Source: Flavobacteriales bacterium ALC-1
Lineage (GTDB): Bacteria; Bacteroidota; Bacteroidia; Flavobacteriales; Flavobacteriaceae
Length of the DNA: 64,000 bases
Assembly: GCA_000171875.1 (NCBI GenBank)
Contig: ABHI01000001.1
Location: 507,001-571,000 of the forward strand
Direction of reading: 5' to 3'
The position numbers were made by a program, and so were the translations under genes. Positions 44,954-53,425 of this stretch are shown here, one piece after another (positions within the stretch are counted from its first letter, which is position 1; every line of letters begins with the position of its first letter). The notes beneath the pieces were generated by a model, which was not told where the DNA came from, searched no databases, and worked only from the letters and a program-made list of their open reading frames with translations.

Positions 44954-45777
44954 AATCTTGCATTTTTATATTCTCCCAACACTTTAAAATTCTCTGCCAT
45001 TAATTGCATAATTGATGTCGCTTTTTCGTAGTCTTTATAATCTTCAAAAGTAACATCTACAAAAAAAGCATACTTCCATGGTGTCTCTATTTTTGGCAGA
45101 GATTGTATTTTAGTTAGGTTGAGTTTACAATCACTCATTACATTGAGTATTGTAGCTAAGCTACCACGTTTATGGTCTAATTCAAATTTTAAAGAAGCCT
45201 TATTACTTGTTTTTCGTTCAACCTCAATATTTTCACGCTTAACAATAGCAAAGCGTGTTTCGTTATGTTTTATTGTCTGAATACTTTCTGCTAAAACATT
45301 AAGTCCATACAATTTTGCCGCATTTTTACTCGCTATAGCTGCTATTCCATTCTTTTTTTGCTCTGTAATTTGTTTAGCAACATCTGCTGTGTCCTTAGCT
45401 TCTACTAACTTAATATGCGGAAAACCTTTAAAAAACACTTTACATTGTAATAATGCCATAGGGTGCGAATGTACTTCTACAATATCCTCAATAGATTGCT
45501 CAGGCAAAGCCATTAAATTATGCTGAATATCTAAATAATACTCGCCCACAATTTTCAATTGATGATTGTCTATAAGTGCGTAATTAGGGATTATAGAACC
45601 TGCTATAGAATTCTCCAATGCCATTACAATTGTATCTGTACTGCCTTGCAGTAAACTATCTACTGCACTATCAAAAGTGAGACATTCTACTACTTCTATA
45701 TCTCTATTGAAATAATGCTGTACAACTTCGTGATGAAACGACCCTTTAATTCCTTGTATAGCTATTGATTTTTTCAT
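44950..45777 (-). CDS. pheA: prephenate dehydratase
   Basis: 275 residues, monofunctional. IAIQGIKGSFHHEVVQHYFN, VMALENSIAGSIIPNYALID and KHNETRFAIVKRE are dehydratase motifs. The C-terminal ACT domain (LKFELDHKRGSLATILNVMS; IQSLPKIETPWKYAFFVDVT) binds phenylalanine for feedback inhibition. It forms phenylpyruvate from prephenate. First gene of the operon and directly preceded by an attenuator whose terminator ends at the ATG. Confidence 0.95.
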   Translation of the reverse strand: MKKSIAIQGIKGSFHHEVVQHYFNRDIEVVECLTFDSAVDSLLQGSTDTIVMALENSIAGSIIPNYALIDNHQLKIVGEYYLDIQHNLMALPEQSIEDIVEVHSHPMALLQCKVFFKGFPHIKLVEAKDTADVAKQITEQKKNGIAAIASKNAAKLYGLNVLAESIQTIKHNETRFAIVKRENIEVERKTSNKASLKFELDHKRGSLATILNVMSDCKLNLTKIQSLPKIETPWKYAFFVDVTFEDYKDYEKATSIMQLMAENFKVLGEYKNARL

Positions 45778-45780
45778 AAT

Positions 45781-45808
45781 AAAAAAGTCCCGATTTAAAA
45801 TCGAGACT
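45781..45808 (-). terminator. attenuator terminator in the pheA leader
   Basis: On the minus strand AGTCTCGATT (45808-45799), loop TTA, AATCGGGACT (45795-45786) form a 10-bp stem with one U-G pair, followed by TTTTTATT and then the pheA ATG at 45777. A terminator placed before the first gene of an operon only makes sense as a control device. Confidence 0.9.
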
Positions 45809-45840
45809 TAATAATTTATATTTTTAATTAAAACATACTC

Positions 45841-45847
45841 AGTCTCG
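45841..45847 (-). promoter_or_regulatory. antiterminator segment of the pheA attenuator
   Basis: Minus strand CGAGACT, exactly complementary to AGTCTCG, the 5' arm of the terminator. It begins five bases after the leader-peptide stop codon, so a ribosome finishing the leader would cover it, whereas one stalled inside the leader would leave it free to pair. Confidence 0.8.
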
Positions 45848-45852
45848 TTCTT

Positions 45853-45903
45853 TTAGCTAAAAAAGAAATAAAACCAGTTATAATATGTTCTAGATATGTT
45901 CAT
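45853..45903 (-). CDS. pheA operon leader peptide (Phe/Tyr/Trp-rich)
   Basis: A 16-codon ORF on the minus strand, ATG at 45903 and TAA at 45855-45853, reads MNISRTYYNWFYFFFS. Eight of the nine residues from Y7 to F15 are aromatic (Tyr-Tyr-Asn-Trp-Phe-Tyr-Phe-Phe-Phe). Together with the antiterminator and terminator downstream it has all parts of a classical ribosome-mediated attenuator that senses charged tRNA for aromatic amino acids. Translation stalls when Phe or Tyr is scarce, and the operon is then read. Confidence 0.85.
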   Translation of the reverse strand: MNISRTYYNWFYFFFS

Positions 45904-46029
45904 TATTGTAATTATGTGGCTAATGTAATTAATATTTTTATAAATCAAAATGCAAGGATTGCTTTTTTGTGCTAATTATTAAAGTTTTAAAGAATTAGCA
46001 ATAAACCCTGTACAATATTATATAATACT

Positions 46030-46037
46030 TATTTTTG
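46030..46037 (+). promoter_or_regulatory. gldA promoter, -7 box
   Basis: TATTTTTG matches TAnnTTTG and ends 17 bases before the gldA ATG, giving a very short leader. Confidence 0.5.
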
Positions 46038-46054
46038 AATAAACTTTTTCTAAT

Positions 46055-46948
46055 ATGTCTATTGAAGTTCAGAACATTACAAAACTATATAAAGAGCAAA
46101 AGGCACTAAACAATGTTTCTTTTAAAGTGAATGATGCAGAAATTGTTGGTTTTTTAGGACCAAATGGTGCTGGAAAATCCACAATGATGAAAATCTTAAC
46201 CACTTTTATTGAAGCCTCTGAAGGTTCCGCTAATGTGAATGGCTTTAATGTCACTTCTGATAAGAAAAAAGTACAAAGTAGTGTAGGCTATTTGCCAGAA
46301 CACAATCCGCTTTATACTGATTTATACGTTAAAGAATATTTGAATTTTAATACCAATGTTTATGGCACTTCAAAATCTAGAATTGAAGAAGTTATAGAAT
46401 TAACTGGTTTAACTCCTGAAGCTCATAAAAAAATTGGACAGCTTTCTAAAGGCTATAGACAACGTGTTGGTTTAGCAAATGCATTACTACACAATCCTGA
46501 TGTATTGATTTTAGATGAACCAACTACGGGTTTAGACCCAAATCAATTGGTAGATATCAGACACCTAATTAAGAGTATTGGTAAAGAGAAAACTGTCTTC
46601 TTGTCTACACATATTATGCAAGAAGTCGAAGCCATGTGCGACCGTGTTATTATAATCAATAAAGGTGAAATTGTTGCTGATAAATATTTGAAAGACTTAA
46701 GAGAAGGGCAAGAACAAACCGTTATTGTAGAGTTTGACTATAGAGTTGAAAATGCTTTTTTGCTTAAATTACCTAAAGTAGCTTCTGTAAAAAACACACA
46801 CGACTTTACTTATGAAATTACATTTTCTACCAAAGACGATATGCGTTCTCATGTTTTTGATTTTGCACATGACAATGAATTAAAGATTCTGCAATTGAAT
46901 CAGAAAAATGCAAGCTTAGAGAGTTTGTTTAGGGAATTGACTGCCTAA
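46055..46948 (+). CDS. gldA: gliding-motility ABC transporter ATP-binding protein GldA
   Basis: 297 residues. Walker A GPNGAGKS at 35-42, signature LSKGYRQRVGLANA, Walker B VLILDEPTTGLDP and the H-loop LSTHIMQEVEAMC. The overall sequence and length fit GldA, which works with the membrane proteins GldF and GldG (not in this window) in gliding bacteria. Other ABC-2 type ATPases are similar, so the name rests on whole-protein resemblance. Confidence 0.88.
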   Translation: MSIEVQNITKLYKEQKALNNVSFKVNDAEIVGFLGPNGAGKSTMMKILTTFIEASEGSANVNGFNVTSDKKKVQSSVGYLPEHNPLYTDLYVKEYLNFNTNVYGTSKSRIEEVIELTGLTPEAHKKIGQLSKGYRQRVGLANALLHNPDVLILDEPTTGLDPNQLVDIRHLIKSIGKEKTVFLSTHIMQEVEAMCDRVIIINKGEIVADKYLKDLREGQEQTVIVEFDYRVENAFLLKLPKVASVKNTHDFTYEITFSTKDDMRSHVFDFAHDNELKILQLNQKNASLESLFRELTA

Positions 46949-46951
46949 CTA

Positions 46952-47149
46952 ATGGGTGAAGTAATTCTTGAAATAATAGCTGAAAGTTTTTATGAGATAA
47001 TCCCTAATATAATTAAGTTATTAGGCGCTTCTATACGTTATTGTTTTTTCTTAGGAAAGAAAAACTTTAAAATCGTTTTTAAAGAAGAATGGAATAAAAG
47101 AGTAGGCTTTCTTACTATTGTTATAGTTATCGGGTTAATAATTTGGTGA
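46952..47149 (+). CDS. small membrane protein of unknown function
   Basis: 65 residues, three bases after gldA and thus cotranscribed. Hydrophobic segments at the start (EVILEIIAESFYEIIPNIIKL) and end (VGFLTIVIVIGLIIW) flank a basic stretch, GKKNFKIVFKEEWNKR. No known domain. Codon use looks like that of its neighbours, which supports it as real. Confidence 0.6.
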   Translation: MGEVILEIIAESFYEIIPNIIKLLGASIRYCFFLGKKNFKIVFKEEWNKRVGFLTIVIVIGLIIW

Positions 47150-47161
47150 ATAGACGATTCT

Positions 47162-47908
47162 TTAATCAAAAATCAAACGACCAGTATAAATACGTTCCAC
47201 ATCTACAACAGGTGGCTCATTAACTGAAATTAAATTTCCTATTCCTCTGAGTTCACCTAATAATGATTCTTGTGGATTTACAGTCATATCATTACTTCCG
47301 CGATGGAAGATATTTACGTTTTGTGCTACTAAATTCTCACCTTCAAAGCGTCCTGCTCCAGCATAAAAGCCTACAAACAAATCTTCTACCACACCATCTA
47401 TGTAAAAGAATGACAAATTATTAGAGACAACGGTTAAGTTTTCTGAATTTACTGTAAATCTAAAATCACCAACGGTAAATTCTGTTTCTACATTAAAATC
47501 TTCTGAAATCAAGGTTAAGTCATCATAGTTTAAAGTTCCATCTGAAGCTATTTCATATTGAGATGATGTTCTTATTTCTGTTAGATTTGGAGCTTCTACA
47601 TATATTTTGGTAATACCATATGCTCTCACATAATTACACGTATTATTGTCTGTAAGTATTAATTGGTTTTCTTTAATTTCTACTTTGACATCGTTTATCA
47701 GATTTTCACCAGTTTCTACAATCACAGCATATTCGGGTGCTTCTTTAACTATTAATTCTATATCTCTATTCACAACAATCTTATCAAAACTTGTAACCTC
47801 AAACGCTTGTTGAATTATACTTCCAGATGTCTGAAAACAATCATTAGCGTCTTCACTACAGGCGAAGATTAAAAAAAAAGTCAGTATGAATACATATATT
47901 CTATTCAT
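47162..47908 (-). CDS. GIN-domain (DUF2807) lipoprotein
   Basis: 248 residues from ATG 47908; the frame extends to a TTG at 47920, but MNRIYVFILTFFLIFAC, a lipoprotein signal with Cys17, begins at 47908. FDKIVVNRDIELIVKEAPEY and the repeated asparagine-rich beta-helix turns (LTVVSNNLSFFYIDGVVEDL) fit the putative autotransporter adhesin head / GIN domain. Probably surface-exposed or periplasmic; function unknown. Converges with the small ORF after gldA. Confidence 0.78.
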   Translation of the reverse strand: MNRIYVFILTFFLIFACSEDANDCFQTSGSIIQQAFEVTSFDKIVVNRDIELIVKEAPEYAVIVETGENLINDVKVEIKENQLILTDNNTCNYVRAYGITKIYVEAPNLTEIRTSSQYEIASDGTLNYDDLTLISEDFNVETEFTVGDFRFTVNSENLTVVSNNLSFFYIDGVVEDLFVGFYAGAGRFEGENLVAQNVNIFHRGSNDMTVNPQESLLGELRGIGNLISVNEPPVVDVERIYTGRLIFD

Positions 47909-48008
47909 AGTTTTATTCAAAAATGTATATGAAGTTACAAAATAGATTCCTGTTCTTGTTATATAAAGACTTCAACAGACTCAGTGAGGCATATTGTAAT
48001 AACATAAA

Positions 48009-49103
48009 TTATAATCTAACCCCTATGCCGAACTCAACAGCTTCTGCTCTTGCTCCATGTGATTTTAAGCCCACTGATCCAAAAAACTTGTTTCCGAAAT
48101 AGTGCTTTAAGCCAATTCTCATATAGACTCGTGTCTCAAAATTAAATGGATAGTACACATAATACCCTAATTGCGTTTCTAGAGACATTTTGTTAATAAA
48201 CAATTCGTGTCCAACAAACAAACCGACACGCTTATGGTCTTCGTCACCACTAAGGTTATCCTCAGGAAAAGCAACAGATCTGTAATAAACAAACTCTTTC
48301 AAAAAATTAGAAAAGAACACATCTGTACCAAATTGAATAGCACTGTAATGACTTAATCGCTTATCTGCATAAGCCGAAAGAATATAAAATGGGAATTGAT
48401 CACTACCTATGACATCACTTTGATTAATTCCTGTTCTAAATGCTAAATTATATTTAATAGGTTCAGTAAATTTTTCAGTATTAAAATCTTTAATATAATC
48501 TTGGGTTACATTATTTAAATCGTAGTTTATCCCAACATTAAAAGCGATGGTATTAACACTTGTATTTGGTGCTTTTACATTAGCATTAGAATAATGTATT
48601 AAAGAAAAACCTGCTTGAAACCCAACACAGTTAAATAGTTTATTTTTTTTATAATTCAGCATAAAGTAAGTTGAACTCAAAATATGGGATCCTATAGCTA
48701 CATTTTTTGGGTTTTTAATTTTATCATACGGATTAGTATTATAAGCTAACCCTTGAGCTACACGAAACATTAAGTTTCTTTTAAAAAAATAAAAATTGTA
48801 ATGTCCATAAATACCATAACTAAGACCTAGCTCATGGTTTTTTAAGTCTTGATACATAAAAGATGCACCATAGTCTGGATAGTTATAACGTTGTTGCCAT
48901 GCTTTATCACCAAAAGTTTCTTTATTCCAGCTAAAAATAAAACCTTCAGGATGTCCTTTAATAAGATGTAATAAGTCGTTGTTATGAAGCGCTATATTAC
49001 CTCCAAAATAGTTTAAATCGAAGTATGAATTTGGTGTTGCTTTTTCTTGGGAAAAAGATATTAACCCCACCAAAAGCACTAAAAAATAAAAGCATTTCTT
49101 CAT
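48009..49103 (-). CDS. acyloxyacyl hydrolase / lipid A 3-O-deacylase (PagL)-like protein
   Basis: 364 residues. Signal peptide about 1-18. Beta-barrel strand pattern throughout, ending GLKSHGARAEAVEFGIGVRL with the terminal aromatic/hydrophobic strand of outer-membrane proteins. The PagL catalytic motif is SLIHYSNANVKAPNTSVN, with His and Ser one residue apart followed by Asn-Ala-Asn. It probably removes an acyl chain from lipid A at the outer membrane. Longer than typical PagL because of an extended N-terminal barrel region. Confidence 0.78.
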   Translation of the reverse strand: MKKCFYFLVLLVGLISFSQEKATPNSYFDLNYFGGNIALHNNDLLHLIKGHPEGFIFSWNKETFGDKAWQQRYNYPDYGASFMYQDLKNHELGLSYGIYGHYNFYFFKRNLMFRVAQGLAYNTNPYDKIKNPKNVAIGSHILSSTYFMLNYKKNKLFNCVGFQAGFSLIHYSNANVKAPNTSVNTIAFNVGINYDLNNVTQDYIKDFNTEKFTEPIKYNLAFRTGINQSDVIGSDQFPFYILSAYADKRLSHYSAIQFGTDVFFSNFLKEFVYYRSVAFPEDNLSGDEDHKRVGLFVGHELFINKMSLETQLGYYVYYPFNFETRVYMRIGLKHYFGNKFFGSVGLKSHGARAEAVEFGIGVRL

Positions 49104-49186
49104 TGATAATTTATTGCTGACAAAAATAATTTTTTTATTTAATACTAACTTACCTTCTTAAGGTTTTCAGTTTTAATATTAATATG

Positions 49187-49194
49187 TATTTTTG
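49187..49194 (+). promoter_or_regulatory. metK promoter, -7 box
   Basis: TATTTTTG matches TAnnTTTG. The transcript would start near 49200, a few bases before the riboswitch aptamer, giving a leader of about 130 bases. Confidence 0.65.
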
Positions 49195-49208
49195 CGCTAA
49201 TATTATAA

Positions 49209-49256
49209 GAGGAAAAATTTGTCTGATTGCAACCTCATAAAAAAATGCTAAAGCAG
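49209..49256 (+). ncRNA. SAM-II riboswitch aptamer upstream of metK
   Basis: P1 is GAGG (49209-49212) with CCTC (49233-49236), enclosing a loop that ends in the conserved ATTGCAA. This is followed by an A-rich linker and GCTAAAG, then CAG (49254-49256), which can pair with CTG in the P1 loop to form the pseudoknot. Order, loop length and the ATTGCAA / GCTAAA signatures match the SAM-II class as known from Alphaproteobacteria and some Bacteroidota. The gene downstream makes SAM, which fits feedback control. Identification is by eye, not by a covariance model. Confidence 0.75.
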
Positions 49257-49301
49257 TAAGTATAGCACTTCTTTAGCGACCAAGCAATCTTCCAAGTTTT
49301 T
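49213..49301 (+). promoter_or_regulatory. alternative anti-aptamer hairpin (expression platform) of the metK leader
   Basis: Nested pairings: AAAAATTTG 49213-49221 with CAAGTTTTT 49293-49301 (one G-U), GATTGC 49225-49230 with GCAATC 49284-49289, GCTAAAG 49247-49253 with CTTTAGC 49271-49277, and AAGT 49258-49261 with ACTT 49267-49270. They use the same bases as the SAM-II core, so the two folds exclude each other. No T run follows, so control may act on translation or RNA stability. Confidence 0.6.
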
Positions 49302-49333
49302 GCAATTTAACCTAACAAAAAAAGATAGTTTAT

Positions 49334-50587
49334 ATGCCATATTTATTTACTTCAGAAAGTGTATCTGAGGGTCATCCAGATAAAGTAGCTGATCAGATTA
49401 GTGATGCTCTAATTGATAATTTCTTAGCTTTTGATCCAGAATCTAAAGTAGCTTGCGAGACTTTAGTTACTACAGGTCAAGTTGTGCTAGCCGGTGAAGT
49501 GAAATCGAATACGTATCTAGATGTGCAGAAAATAGCAAGAGATACAATTAATAAAATAGGCTACACCAAAAGCGAATACATGTTCGATGGTAATTCTTGT
49601 GGGGTATTTTCTGCAATCCACGAACAGTCTGAAGATATTAATCGAGGAGTTGATAGAGCCTCTAAAGAAGAGCAAGGAGCTGGTGACCAAGGTATGATGT
49701 TTGGTTATGCGACTAACGAAACTGACAACTATATGCCTTTAGCATTAGATTTATCTCATAGAATTTTAAAAGAATTAGCTGAGCTACGTCGTGAGAATAA
49801 AGACATTACTTACTTAAGACCAGATTCTAAAAGTCAAGTAACCATAGAATATGGTGATGATAATACACCTCAACGTATCGATGCCATTGTAGTTTCTACA
49901 CAACATGATGATTTTGATAATGATGAAGCAATGTTAGCTAAAATTAGAAAAGATATTGTAGATATTTTAATTCCTAGGGTTATTGCTAAAGTGCCAGATC
50001 ATATTAAGCCTTTATTTAACAATGATATTAAATACCATATTAACCCAACTGGCAAATTTGTTATTGGTGGACCACATGGTGATACAGGTTTAACTGGTAG
50101 AAAAATAATAGTAGATACTTATGGTGGTAAAGGAGCTCATGGTGGTGGAGCATTTTCTGGTAAGGACCCAAGTAAGGTAGATCGTAGTGCTGCTTATGCT
50201 ACTAGACATATTGCTAAAAATTTAGTTGCAGCAGGATTATGCGAAGAGATTTTAGTACAAGTATCTTACGCTATTGGTGTTGTAGAACCTATGGGAATAT
50301 TTGTTGACACCTATGGGACTTGTCCTTTTAACCTAACAGATGGAGAAATAGCTAAAAAAGTAGAAACAATTTTTGATATGCGACCAGCTGCAATAGAAAG
50401 TCGTTTAAAATTACGTCAACCTATGTACAGTGAAACAGCTGCATACGGTCATATGGGAAGGCAACACGAAACAGTGAGTAAAAAATTTGAACGTCCTAAT
50501 GGAGATCCTATATCTTTAGATGTTGAATTATTTACTTGGGAAAAATTAGATTATGTTGATAAGGTAAAATCTGCCTTTGATATATAA
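49334..50587 (+). CDS. metK: S-adenosylmethionine synthetase
   Basis: 417 residues. [20 protein letters not shown] at the N-terminus, [17 protein letters not shown] and [20 protein letters not shown] are the diagnostic MetK motifs. It makes SAM from methionine and ATP. Preceded by a SAM-II-like riboswitch and followed by a strong terminator, so it is a single-gene transcript. Confidence 0.98.
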   Translation: MPYLFTSESVSEGHPDKVADQISDALIDNFLAFDPESKVACETLVTTGQVVLAGEVKSNTYLDVQKIARDTINKIGYTKSEYMFDGNSCGVFSAIHEQSEDINRGVDRASKEEQGAGDQGMMFGYATNETDNYMPLALDLSHRILKELAELRRENKDITYLRPDSKSQVTIEYGDDNTPQRIDAIVVSTQHDDFDNDEAMLAKIRKDIVDILIPRVIAKVPDHIKPLFNNDIKYHINPTGKFVIGGPHGDTGLTGRKIIVDTYGGKGAHGGGAFSGKDPSKVDRSAAYATRHIAKNLVAAGLCEEILVQVSYAIGVVEPMGIFVDTYGTCPFNLTDGEIAKKVETIFDMRPAAIESRLKLRQPMYSETAAYGHMGRQHETVSKKFERPNGDPISLDVELFTWEKLDYVDKVKSAFDI

Positions 50588-50605
50588 AAACTCACTTAAC
50601 AAAAT

Positions 50606-50638
50606 AAAAAAACCACGCTGTTTAGCGTGGTTTTTTTA
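50606..50638. terminator. bidirectional terminator between metK and the S9 peptidase gene
   Basis: ACCACGCT (50612-50619) pairs with AGCGTGGT (50624-50631) over GTTT, flanked by A7 and T8. Ends both convergent genes. Confidence 0.95.
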
Positions 50639-50650
50639 TACTTCAATATC

Positions 50651-53230
50651 TTATTTTTTCTTAGCCTTGTCTCTATTCATTTCTGTAATATCTATACTTG
50701 AAGCTTCAACACCTAAGAAGTGCTTGCTAAAGTGATCAGCTCTTAACCAAAAGGAATACTCTGTCATATTACCAAAACCATGACGCTGGCCTGGCATTAA
50801 CATAAAATCGAAACGTTTGTTCGCTTTTATCAAAGCATTTGCCATTCTAATAGTTCCTCCAGGATGTACATTATTATCCACATCACCAGTAATTAACATT
50901 AGTTTTCCTTTCAAATTTTTAGCTAAAGACTGATTGTTATCAATCATATATTTATGCTTTACATTTCCATCAGCATCTTTCTCTTCTTGTACTCCATGAT
51001 GTGTTTCACTCCACCAACTATTGTAGATTGCATTATCATGATTTCCGGCAGAAGATACTGCAGCTTTAAAGAAATCTGGATATACTAACATTGCTGCCGT
51101 TGACATAAATCCACCACCTGAGTGACCATAAATCCCAACTTTATTTATATCAATAAAATCATGCTTGTCGGCTAATTGTTCTGCAATATGTTTTTTATCT
51201 GCTAAACCATAATCTCTAAGGTTTCCATAACCATAATTATGGTACCATTTTGAGCGATCAGGATGTCCACCACGATTACCCATAGTTACTACAATAAAAC
51301 CCACTTGCGCCATACGGTCTAAACGATCCATACGGATTGAGAAAGATTTATTTACAGCTTCAGTTTGTGGTCCTGGATACACATATTCTAACAATGGATA
51401 CTTCTTAGTTGAGTCCATTTTAAAAGGTTTGTACATCACACCATAAACATCTGTAATACCATCATCTGCTTTCATTTTAAAAGGTTCAGGAAATTTATAA
51501 CCTGTTGCCATTAACTGCGATAAATCAGCTTCTTCTAATTGCATTACCACATTACCAGAACTATTTCTTAATTCGGATTTAGGCACTGTATTTACTCTAG
51601 AATAATTACTCACAAAATACTTATTAGAATCAGACATATCTGTCCTAGTATTATAGTCTCCAGGATTTATAGCCTTAAGTCCAGAACCATTCAGATTTAC
51701 TCTATACATATGCTCAAAATAAGGGTCTTGATCTTTTGGAATGCCATGCGCAGTAAAGAAAAGTGTTCGAGATTTTTCGTCTACACCAATAGCTCTTTCT
51801 ACATGATAAGAACCTTTAGTGACTTGGTTCTTCAAATTTCCTTCTGTATCATACAAATAATAATGTGCCCAACCTGAGCGTTCTGCCCAATGCAGCATTT
51901 CTGTTTCGTTATTAAAAAGTACTAAAGGGCGTGATTCAATGTACGTATTAAAACGCTCTTCAATCAATACTTTTGTTTCACCTGTATTAATGTCAGCGAC
52001 ACATATATCTAACTTTTTACGATCTCTACTAATGGTATTATAATATATTTTACCTTTTTTGGATAATAATAAAGATGGTCTAAAATCATCGTCGTATTGA
52101 GATTTTTTTAAGGGTTGTCGATACACTTGGACACTTTGCTGTTTCACAGTATCAAGCTTTACCTGAATACTGCTTTTTGAAGGTATATCAAACACATGAA
52201 GCTCAGTTTTGTAATATTCATCTTCGCCTGGCATATGATATTTATAGGTTTCTAAAGTTGGGCGTTTACTCGCCGTAGTATTTATTACCCAGAGTTCGTT
52301 GATATGTCTAGAGTCTGTTCTTTGAAATACAAACTTTTTAGAATTGTGAGACCAAACACCAAAAACATACTTACGCTTATCTTTATCCTTTTTCATAGAC
52401 TCGTTGGTTTCTCCTCTTCCACTTCCACCACCATAAGAATAGTAAAGCTCACCATCTTTAGTCCATTGATTTTCAACAATAGTTGTGTCTTTTTCATCTT
52501 TTACAGCTTTTAGAAAATTCTCTTTATCCATCCAATACATATTATATTGTTTAGAGAATAACACAATAGAACTATCTGGTGCAATGTTTGCCCAACGTTT
52601 CCAATCTTCTTTTTCCTTCTTTTTATTATCTATAACTGTAAGGGAATTACCGCCAAGTTTATACTCAAAATGATAGACCTTATTTACCATCTTAGGCTTC
52701 CCTTTTTTCTTTTTCTTAGTTTTTGTTGAATCTGTTTTTGTTTCCTCAACCTCTTTTTTGTCTTCTTCTTTTACCTCTTCTACTTTTTCGGTAGAAGTCA
52801 CATAGAATCTAATGGCAGTTTCATTTTTAACGAACTTAAAATTAAAACGCGGCAAGTGTTTAGCATCATAAGGATCTTTAGTAATCTCAGTTAGCCATTG
52901 TGCCATTTTTTCGTTGTCAAACAGCTCCTTTTTACTTCTGTTATCTGCATCAACGATGTAATATTTAGAACCTTCTGTAGTTTTATATTGGTACCAAAAA
53001 CGGTTTCCATTTTTTAACCAATGTGGTCTTACAGAAGTGGAGTGTACTAACTTCCCCAAATTAGTTGGAGAATATTTTGAAGCGGCTCTGTAATTAGGAG
53101 TTGGTGTTACACTGCTTTCTTCATTTTGAGCACTAGCGAAATTAAAAACAAGTGCTAAAACAAGTGAAAACAATACTTTTTTTCGCACAAGTGGATTAGA
53201 ACTTATACTTTTTTGAATCTTAGATTTCAT
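50651..53230 (-). CDS. S9-family prolyl oligopeptidase/dipeptidyl peptidase, exported
   Basis: 859 residues. Signal peptide about 1-35, ending NFASAQ. A long beta-propeller (DPP IV N-terminal domain) contains a Lys/Glu-rich low-complexity insert at about 155-180 (EVKEEDKKEVEETKTDSTKT, then KKKKGKP). The C-terminal alpha/beta hydrolase has the nucleophile in IYGHSGGGFMS, then TGDVDNNVHPGG and PGQRHGFGNM with Asp and His. It cleaves peptides in the periplasm or outside the cell. Confidence 0.93.
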   Translation of the reverse strand: MKSKIQKSISSNPLVRKKVLFSLVLALVFNFASAQNEESSVTPTPNYRAASKYSPTNLGKLVHSTSVRPHWLKNGNRFWYQYKTTEGSKYYIVDADNRSKKELFDNEKMAQWLTEITKDPYDAKHLPRFNFKFVKNETAIRFYVTSTEKVEEVKEEDKKEVEETKTDSTKTKKKKKGKPKMVNKVYHFEYKLGGNSLTVIDNKKKEKEDWKRWANIAPDSSIVLFSKQYNMYWMDKENFLKAVKDEKDTTIVENQWTKDGELYYSYGGGSGRGETNESMKKDKDKRKYVFGVWSHNSKKFVFQRTDSRHINELWVINTTASKRPTLETYKYHMPGEDEYYKTELHVFDIPSKSSIQVKLDTVKQQSVQVYRQPLKKSQYDDDFRPSLLLSKKGKIYYNTISRDRKKLDICVADINTGETKVLIEERFNTYIESRPLVLFNNETEMLHWAERSGWAHYYLYDTEGNLKNQVTKGSYHVERAIGVDEKSRTLFFTAHGIPKDQDPYFEHMYRVNLNGSGLKAINPGDYNTRTDMSDSNKYFVSNYSRVNTVPKSELRNSSGNVVMQLEEADLSQLMATGYKFPEPFKMKADDGITDVYGVMYKPFKMDSTKKYPLLEYVYPGPQTEAVNKSFSIRMDRLDRMAQVGFIVVTMGNRGGHPDRSKWYHNYGYGNLRDYGLADKKHIAEQLADKHDFIDINKVGIYGHSGGGFMSTAAMLVYPDFFKAAVSSAGNHDNAIYNSWWSETHHGVQEEKDADGNVKHKYMIDNNQSLAKNLKGKLMLITGDVDNNVHPGGTIRMANALIKANKRFDFMLMPGQRHGFGNMTEYSFWLRADHFSKHFLGVEASSIDITEMNRDKAKKK

Positions 53231-53425
53231 TAAAATGTTGGTTTGAGTTAGGATATTAATTAGATATTGGTACTAAAATAATAAATCTTTGAACGCTATT
53301 TCGCTGAAATTGATTAACATATTCTTTTTAAAGAAACATTTAACATTTACAATAAAGTTACGTGAATAAATCTCTATTCTTCTTTATAGATTTTAGTATC
53401 TTGAAATTCTAATTAAAATCAAATT

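Noticed and set aside
45781..45808. Terminator of a plus-strand transcript reading into pheA
   Set aside because: The T run follows the hairpin on the minus strand and no plus-strand gene precedes it; it belongs to the pheA leader.
52678..52800. Lys/Glu-rich stretch in the S9 peptidase as a frameshift or foreign insertion
   Set aside because: The reading frame is continuous through it and such charged inserts between propeller blades are common in this family.
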